From positions 1 through 10,448 of the forward strand of contig CAXBDR010000153.1 in assembly GCA_963974265.1 (NCBI GenBank): a DNA stretch of 10,448 nt, written 5' to 3'. Positions 6,750-10,448 of the stretch are shown piece by piece (the stretch's first letter is position 1; every line of letters begins with the position of its first letter). Source of the DNA: CAISIP01 sp963974265. Its GTDB lineage: Bacteria; Pseudomonadota; Gammaproteobacteria; Burkholderiales; Burkholderiaceae_C. A model generated the notes under the pieces. That model saw only the letters and a list, made by a program, of their open reading frames with translations, did not search any database and was not told where the DNA came from. A program made the position numbers and the translations under genes.

Positions 6750-7961
6750 TCACGGCGGACTTGTCGATTTCCATTGCTGGTCCAGGTAGTCGCCGTTCTC
6801 GAAGGTGATCCGGATCCGCGCCGGCAGGAAGCCGAGCTCGGGCGCAAGCCAGAGTTCGACCTTCTGCCCGTAGTCCTTGTTCGGACTGCGCACCAGCTTG
6901 AGTGCCGGCACGTGGCCGCCGGGCAGGTACAGCATCTCTTCGCGCTCCACGGCGAACACCCAGGCTTCGGCGTCACGCGGGCCGGCGGTCTGGATCGACA
7001 GTGTCGTGCCGATCGGGAAGGCCAGCGGATCACCCGCAACCAGCGCCGCCAACTGCGCGAAGATGCTCAGCTGGTCTTGCGCGCCGGGCATCAGGTCGGC
7101 CTGTGGCGTGTTGGCGCTGAAGACGATGCGTCCCTGCTGGCGGTCGAAGTGCGCGGCCCGCTCGGAGCGGAACTTGTCGGAAAAACGCGTGGGCTCGAGC
7201 CCGCCCGCGGTCAGCCTGCCGGTGCTGGACAACACGCGCTTGCCGATGATCCAGTCACCCATCTCCATGCGCATCTCGTAGCGATCGCCGTCCTGCAGCC
7301 AGACCAGGTCGCCCATGGCCTTGTAGTCGAGACGGCCGCGCTTGCCGACGGCATCGAATGCCAGCCGGGTGGAGCCGGGAATGGTGAGCGGCCGTACCGC
7401 GCTGGCCGCCATCGTTGCCGGCGCGGGTTCCGGATTCGACGCCGCCGGAGCGGGTGCCTCGGCCTGGGGCGCGCTGGCGACCGTGACCGGGGCCGGTGCG
7501 GCCGGTGCAAGCGGTGCGGCCGGCGGCTCCGGTGCGGATGCGGGCGATGCCGGCTCCTGCGCAGCGGCTGCGGCCGTCTCCAGCGCGGGTTCGGTCCATG
7601 CCGCAAGCGCGGGTGCGGGGTCCGGCACCGGCGCCGGCGCCGGTTCCACGGCGCGGTTCGCCGACGCCATCACGCCGTCGGTTTTCGGCCGCACCGGCCG
7701 CTTGGCGCGTGGTTCGGGCCGGGGCCGGGGTGTCAGGCTGACCGGTCGCCGTGGCAACGGTACCGGTGTTGCCGCCGGGGGGGGCTGGATGCGGATGCTG
7801 CGCGTCGAGAAAGCCCGCGTCGACATGCTGTCGGGCGTCGGCAGCTGGAACGCCATGCCGCGCAAGGCCAGCACATGGCCCACGACGACGACGCCGGCGA
7901 GCAGCCAGGCGGTCCGGGTCGGGACCACCGCCGGAGCCATTTGCGGCAGCGGTGCCGGCAT
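6750..7961 (-). CDS. DUF3108 envelope protein with TonB-like N-terminal architecture
   Basis: A 403-residue protein in three parts. Residues 18-36 (AWLLAGVVVVGHVLALRGM) form one membrane helix with a short cytoplasmic start. Residues about 58-195 are a Pro/Ala/Arg then Pro/Ala/Glu-rich spacer with many repeated AP and EP pairs. Residues about 196-403 are a DUF3108 domain, including DYKAMGDLVWLQDGDRYEMRMEM at 212-234 and LWLAPELGFLPARIRITFENGDYLDQQW near the end. The helix plus proline-rich spanner resembles TonB, but the C-terminal domain is not a TonB domain. The likely place is the inner membrane with the domain in the periplasm; the function of DUF3108 is not established. ATG 7961 is chosen because GGGGTGA at 7972-7966 provides a ribosome site at the end of iclR, only four bases away. 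The longer open frame to 8036 would overlap the regulator and lacks a matching sequence. Confidence 0.88.
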   Translation of the reverse strand: MPAPLPQMAPAVVPTRTAWLLAGVVVVGHVLALRGMAFQLPTPDSMSTRAFSTRSIRIQPPPAATPVPLPRRPVSLTPRPRPEPRAKRPVRPKTDGVMASANRAVEPAPAPVPDPAPALAAWTEPALETAAAAAQEPASPASAPEPPAAPLAPAAPAPVTVASAPQAEAPAPAASNPEPAPATMAASAVRPLTIPGSTRLAFDAVGKRGRLDYKAMGDLVWLQDGDRYEMRMEMGDWIIGKRVLSSTGRLTAGGLEPTRFSDKFRSERAAHFDRQQGRIVFSANTPQADLMPGAQDQLSIFAQLAALVAGDPLAFPIGTTLSIQTAGPRDAEAWVFAVEREEMLYLPGGHVPALKLVRSPNKDYGQKVELWLAPELGFLPARIRITFENGDYLDQQWKSTSPP

Positions 7962-7965
7962 CGTG

Positions 7966-8745
7966 TCACCCCGTGTGGCCGAGGTCTGCCGACAGGCGCG
8001 TGGCTGCCGCGCGCAAGGCCTGCGCCACAGGGCCATCCCAGTTGGCGTCGAAATGCGCGATCGAGCCCAGCGCCACGATGCCCAGCACCATGTGTCCGTC
8101 GCAATCGAAGACCGGTGCGCAGAAACCGGCCAGTGCCGGCAACAGGCTGTCGATGGCGCGCGCCAGGCCGCGCGCGCGCACCTCGGCCAGCATGGCGTCG
8201 ATTCCCTGCTGCGTCAGCGGCACATCGGTGCGGGACTCTTCGCGTGCCTGTGCCAGTTCCTCCTGCAGCAGTGGCGCGATGGCCGTCGCCGGCGCATGCG
8301 CGGCGAAACAGCGGCCGGTGGCCGAGCTGAGCAAGGGCATCACGTCGCCCAGCCGCAGGTTGACCTTGACCGCCCGCGGCGACTCTTCCCAATGCACGAT
8401 CGTCGGCCCGTGGTTGCCCCAGACCGCCAGCGCCAGCGTGTGGCCGACCTCCAGCATCAGCGGACCGATGCGTTCGCGCGCCAGCTTGACCGCATCGATG
8501 CGCGACAGGCAGGCCAGCCCCAGTTTCAGTGCCGCCGGACCGAGGTCGTAACGCGTCGTCTGGCTGTCCTGCTGGACCAGCCCCAGGCGCTGGAAACTCA
8601 CGAGATAGCGGTGCGCCTTGGCGGCGCTCATGCCGGCGGCCGCGGCGAGGTCGCGCAACATCAGCGGGCCGGTTGCGCGCGACAGTGCGTCGAGCAGCGC
8701 AAAGCCTACCTCGACCGATTGGATGCCGGCGCGCGCCTTGTGCAT
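7966..8745 (-). CDS. IclR-family transcriptional regulator
   Basis: A 259-residue DNA-binding regulator. The N-terminal winged helix-turn-helix is at about 7-66, with LRDLAAAAGMSAAKAHRYLVSFQRLGLV at 30-57 as the recognition region. It is followed by TTRYDLGPAALKLG, the usual linker into the IclR effector domain (about 75-250, including GLARAIDSLLPALAGFCAPVFD). IclR proteins control catabolic operons in response to small aromatic or organic acids. This one diverges from a fumarylacetoacetase-like gene, reminiscent of the IclR-type repressor HmgR of homogentisate breakdown in Pseudomonas putida. Its own promoter region contains a large dyad (8764-8797), so autoregulation plus control of the hydrolase is likely. 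Its stop is four bases from the DUF3108 start, suggesting translational coupling. No good Shine-Dalgarno precedes ATG 8745. Confidence 0.93.
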   Translation of the reverse strand: MHKARAGIQSVEVGFALLDALSRATGPLMLRDLAAAAGMSAAKAHRYLVSFQRLGLVQQDSQTTRYDLGPAALKLGLACLSRIDAVKLARERIGPLMLEVGHTLALAVWGNHGPTIVHWEESPRAVKVNLRLGDVMPLLSSATGRCFAAHAPATAIAPLLQEELAQAREESRTDVPLTQQGIDAMLAEVRARGLARAIDSLLPALAGFCAPVFDCDGHMVLGIVALGSIAHFDANWDGPVAQALRAAATRLSADLGHTG

Positions 8746-8763
8746 AATCTGCGAACGTGATGG

Positions 8764-8797
8764 TTTCGTTTAGTTAAATGAGTTTAACAATGCGAAA
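8764..8797. promoter_or_regulatory. Nested dyad, probable IclR operator between iclR and the FAH gene
   Basis: The inner repeat is GTTAAA (8773-8778) and TTTAAC (8783-8788) around TGAG. The outer repeat is TTTCG (8764-8768) and CGAAA (8793-8797). Both share exactly the same centre, between 8780 and 8781. Counting all 17 symmetric positions, 12 pair (11 in the arms plus 8771/8790). The surrounding patch is AT-rich in otherwise GC-rich DNA and lies 18 bases before the regulator's ATG and 56 before the hydrolase's. IclR proteins bind palindromes as dimers or pairs of dimers, so two nested half-site pairs fit. Core promoter boxes could not be assigned with confidence. Confidence 0.65.
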
Positions 8798-8853
8798 TTA
8801 CCTGGGTGTGCCGGTGGATTCCCCGCTGGACACCGGACCTATCCCGGATTCCG

Positions 8854-9861
8854 ATGAAACTTGCGACATATAAAGATGGCTCGCGCGACGGCCAGCTGGT
8901 GGTGGTGTCGCGCGACCTGGGCACCGCGCATTATGCGACCGGCATTGCCGACCGCCTGCAGCAGGTGCTGGACGACTGGAACTTCCTGTCGCCCCAGCTG
9001 CAGGACCTGTACGACGCCTTGAACCAGGGCAAGGGCCGGCATGCGTTTGCGTTCGACCCGCGCCAGTGCATGGCGCCGTTGCCGCGCGCCTACCAGTGGG
9101 CCGATGGCTCGGCCTATCTGAACCATGTGGAACTGGTGCGGGCCGCGCGTGATGCCAAGGTGCCGGAGTCGTTCTACCAGGACCCGCTGATGTACCAGGG
9201 CGGCAGCGACGACTTCATCGGAGCGTGCGACGACGTGGTCTGCCCGTCGGAGGAATTCGGCATCGACTTCGAGGCCGAGATCGCGGTCGTGACGGACGAC
9301 GTGCCGATGGGCGCCTCGCCCGAACGCGCGCTCGACGGCATCCGGCTGGTGATGCTTGCCAACGATGTCAGCCTGCGCAACCTGGTGCCGGCCGAACTGG
9401 CCAAGGGTTTCGGGTTCGTGCAGAGCAAGCCGGCCACGGCCTTCAGTCCGGTCGCGGTCACGCTGGACGAGCTGGGAGACGCCTGGGACAAGGGGCGGCT
9501 CGACCTGGTGCTGCAGTCGACCTGGAACGGCCGCAAGGTCGGCATGTGCGAGGCGGGCCCCGAGATGACGTTCCACTTCGGGCAGCTGGTGGCGCATCTG
9601 TGCAAGACCCGCAACGTGCGTGCCGGCTCCATCGTCGGCAGCGGCACGGTCAGCAACAAGGGCGTCGAGAAGAACGGCCGGATGGACTGGCCCAAGGGCT
9701 ACAGCTGCATTGCCGAAAAACGCGCGATCGAGACCATCCTGGACGGCAAGCCGTCGACCGCCTTCATGCAATACGGCGACACGATCCGTATCGAGATGAA
9801 AGGCAGGGACGGGCAGAGCCTGTTCGGCGCGATTGACCAGCGCATCGCCGCGCCGGGCTGA
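8854..9861 (+). CDS. Fumarylacetoacetate hydrolase (FAH) family protein
   Basis: A 335-residue metal-dependent hydrolase that should cleave a carbon-carbon bond in a fumarylacetoacetate-like diketo acid. The key residues of mouse FAH line up by spacing. Asp84 and His91 in QWADGSAYLNH match its metal Asp126 and catalytic His133. Glu140 and Glu142 in IDFEAEIAVV match Glu199 and Glu201. Asp171 in LANDVSLRN matches Asp233. Lys192 in QSKPATAFSP matches Lys253. GSGTVSNKG at 262-270 matches the GTxS loop. It is shorter than animal FAH (about 420), as is common for Burkholderiales members. The frame is open to 8806, but ATG 8854 starts the typical MKLATYKDGSRDGQLV sequence, with a weak GGA upstream. 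It is divergent from the IclR regulator and followed by a terminator, so it is probably a single-gene unit. Homogentisate/tyrosine or gentisate routes are candidates; none of the other enzymes is in the window. Confidence 0.9.
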   Translation: MKLATYKDGSRDGQLVVVSRDLGTAHYATGIADRLQQVLDDWNFLSPQLQDLYDALNQGKGRHAFAFDPRQCMAPLPRAYQWADGSAYLNHVELVRAARDAKVPESFYQDPLMYQGGSDDFIGACDDVVCPSEEFGIDFEAEIAVVTDDVPMGASPERALDGIRLVMLANDVSLRNLVPAELAKGFGFVQSKPATAFSPVAVTLDELGDAWDKGRLDLVLQSTWNGRKVGMCEAGPEMTFHFGQLVAHLCKTRNVRAGSIVGSGTVSNKGVEKNGRMDWPKGYSCIAEKRAIETILDGKPSTAFMQYGDTIRIEMKGRDGQSLFGAIDQRIAAPG

Positions 9862-9871
9862 GCCGCGCGCC

Positions 9872-9899
9872 CCCGTTCGCCAGCCGGGCGAGCGGGTTT
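9872..9899 (+). terminator. Rho-independent terminator after the FAH gene
   Basis: CCCGTTCGCC (9872-9881) pairs with GGCGAGCGGG (9887-9896) over ten positions, nine Watson-Crick and one G-T, around the 5-base loop AGCCG. TTT follows at once. It starts eleven bases after the hydrolase stop. The T run is short, so read-through is possible, but this is the best terminator hairpin in the window. Confidence 0.7.
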
Positions 9900-9905
9900 G
9901 TCGCG

Positions 9906-9937
9906 GCGTCGAAGCGGCGTCGATCGCGCTGCGTCGA
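9906..9937 (+). repeat. Three direct copies of GCGTCGA ahead of the DUF2946 gene
   Basis: GCGTCGA occurs at 9906-9912, 9917-9923 and 9931-9937, spaced 11 and 14 bases apart, just upstream of the DUF2946 start. The first spacing is about one helical turn. The third copy runs into the GATAAT box. This could be a regulator site, or chance in GC-rich DNA. Confidence 0.3.
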
Positions 9938-9941
9938 TAAT
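9936..9941 (+). promoter_or_regulatory. Candidate -10 box of the DUF2946 gene
   Basis: GATAAT matches the TATAAT consensus at five of six bases and ends six bases before ATG 9948. Transcription would begin at or next to the start codon, giving a leaderless message. That agrees with the absence of a Shine-Dalgarno. No recognisable -35 box is present at the usual distance, so an activator may be needed. Confidence 0.35.
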
Positions 9942-9947
9942 CGGGCC

Positions 9948-10304
9948 ATGATGACGCCGCGTTCGTGCCGTGCCTTTGCCCGCTTCGTGCTGGTGTGGTT
10001 CGCGCTCGCGCTCGGTGTCGCCGCGGCGTCGCCGCTGGTGCGGACCGCCGACCAGCAGCTGGTGTGTACGGCGGCGGGCGGCTTCAAGCTGGTCTATGTC
10101 GACGATGGGGATGCACCTCGGGTCGCGAACGGCCTGCAGGATTGCCCGCTGTGTGTGCTGGCCGGTGCGCCGCCGCAATGTCTGCCGCTGACCGTACCGC
10201 TGCCGGAGCCGGCCATGGCGCTGCTGCCGGTGTCGCCACCCGGATCCGATGCGGCGCGCAGCGCGCCGCCGCTGCCGCCACGCGGCCCGCCCGCATTCTC
10301 CTGA
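9948..10304 (+). CDS. DUF2946 family small secreted protein
   Basis: A 118-residue protein with a signal peptide or anchor (RSCRAFARFVLVWFALALGVAAAS, about 5-28). A short periplasmic part carries the family marks: LVCTAAGGFKLVYVDDGD at 38-55 (Cys40) and DCPLCVLAGAPP at 65-76 (Cys66-x-x-Cys69), plus Cys78. The tail is proline-rich and ends in RGPPAFS. The function of DUF2946 is not established. These genes are often neighbours of copper-linked genes such as YcnI/DUF1775 proteins and TonB-dependent receptors, and the CxxC pair could bind metal. Here too a YcnI-like tail follows at once. Two tandem ATGs (9948, 9951) exist and the first is used. The gene may be transcribed from the GATAAT just upstream. 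Confidence 0.82.
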   Translation: MMTPRSCRAFARFVLVWFALALGVAAASPLVRTADQQLVCTAAGGFKLVYVDDGDAPRVANGLQDCPLCVLAGAPPQCLPLTVPLPEPAMALLPVSPPGSDAARSAPPLPPRGPPAFS

Positions 10305-10448
10305 TTCCATTCGTCCTCGCATCGGGCGCCGGTCGCCGGCCCGATGTGGTTCAAGGTCATGCAGACCTGCGCCCATGGCAACAACCGATGGGTGGAGGTG
10401 CCATCGTCGGGCCGTGCCACGCGTGGCCTGCAATGGCCGGCGGCCCTG
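10305..10448 (+). pseudogene. YcnI/DUF1775-like C-terminal fragment without its N-terminal part, running off the window
   Basis: From 10344 the frame reads MWFKVMQTC, then RWVEVPSSG, then RGLQWPAAL up to the window edge. This matches the end of the YcnI-like DUF1775 domain, which normally has Trp-Phe-x-Val-x-Gln-x-Cys, then Trp-x-x-Val-Pro, then Gly-Leu-x-x-Pro-Ala-Ala-Leu. YcnI proteins are secreted, copper-associated and about 160-230 residues long. Their N-terminal signal and histidine after it are absent here. Only about 40 bases lie between this match and the DUF2946 stop. In another frame, FVLA at 10310-10321 resembles the stretch that usually precedes it, so a frameshift is likely. Either the gene has lost its front part or the sequence near this end is faulty. 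ATG 10344 could start a short peptide but has no ribosome site. Confidence 0.55.

Noticed and set aside
6670..6774. 35-residue upstream extension of the DUF3567 protein
   Set aside because: It would overlap the end of the DUF3108 gene, and the family's conserved opening begins at ATG 6669.
7440..7790. GC-rich, repeat-like tract that might be a DNA repeat array
   Set aside because: It is the coding sequence for the Pro/Ala-rich spacer of the DUF3108 protein. The units are irregular and there are no CRISPR-like equal spacers.
6573..8330. Open frame on the plus strand (585 codons) opposite the DUF3108 and iclR genes
   Set aside because: The product is Arg/Gly/Cys-rich without motifs. It mirrors the low-complexity Pro/Ala spacer of the real gene on the other strand.
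7342..8760. Open frame on the plus strand (472 codons) opposite DUF3108 and iclR
   Set aside because: The Gly/Ala/Ser-rich part is the reverse reading of the Pro/Ala spacer. The remainder is antisense to a well-supported IclR gene.
8806..8853. 16-residue upstream extension of the FAH protein
   Set aside because: The residues before MKLATYKDGS have no family counterpart and the upstream ATG has no ribosome site.

Overview
This is GC-rich DNA that reads like a chromosomal segment from a betaproteobacterium of the order Burkholderiales, probably near Bordetella/Achromobacter. That placement is an inference. It rests on a TctC/Bug-type solute-binding protein with its own TctB and TctA, the largely betaproteobacterial families DUF3567 and DUF3108, a DUF2946 protein, and a short (335-residue) fumarylacetoacetase-like hydrolase. 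There are no tRNA, rRNA, CRISPR, phage or insertion-sequence signals. No stretch over 300 bases lacks a gene.

Layout. (1) 1-582, plus: C-terminal half of an Ldh_2-family dehydrogenase whose upstream part is broken by stops. (2) 628-2248, minus: a two-gene unit, an aspartoacylase/succinylglutamate desuccinylase-like zinc deacylase followed by a metal-dependent O-methyltransferase. (3) 2435-5480, plus: a complete tripartite tricarboxylate transporter (binding protein, small subunit, large permease), divergent from unit 2 across a 186-base region with an operator-like inverted repeat. (4) 5505-8745, minus: an IclR regulator, a TonB-shaped DUF3108 envelope protein, a DUF3567 protein and a ChaN-like lipoprotein, all in one direction with short gaps. 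(5) 8854-9861, plus: a FAH-family hydrolase, divergent from iclR across a short AT-rich region with a strong nested dyad, and ending at a good hairpin terminator. (6) 9948-10304, plus: a small secreted cysteine-containing DUF2946 protein, followed directly by the tail of a YcnI/DUF1775-like protein with no N-terminal part.

How the genes may work together. Unit 3 should import an organic acid. The divergent deacylase and methyltransferase, and possibly the dehydrogenase, could process it, but the sequence does not reveal the substrate. The IclR/FAH pair looks like a locally regulated step in breakdown of an aromatic ring-cleavage product. The same regulator gene is almost fused to the DUF3108 gene behind it, which would tie catabolic regulation to envelope genes if they share a transcript. 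DUF2946 and YcnI are often found around copper or metal handling.

Overall this is mostly a conventional accessory-metabolism region. I see no clear new defence or mobile system. The points most worth a second look are the nested dyad between iclR and the FAH gene, the iclR-DUF3108 coupling, and the damaged genes at both ends of the window. The end damage may be real decay or poor sequence at contig ends.
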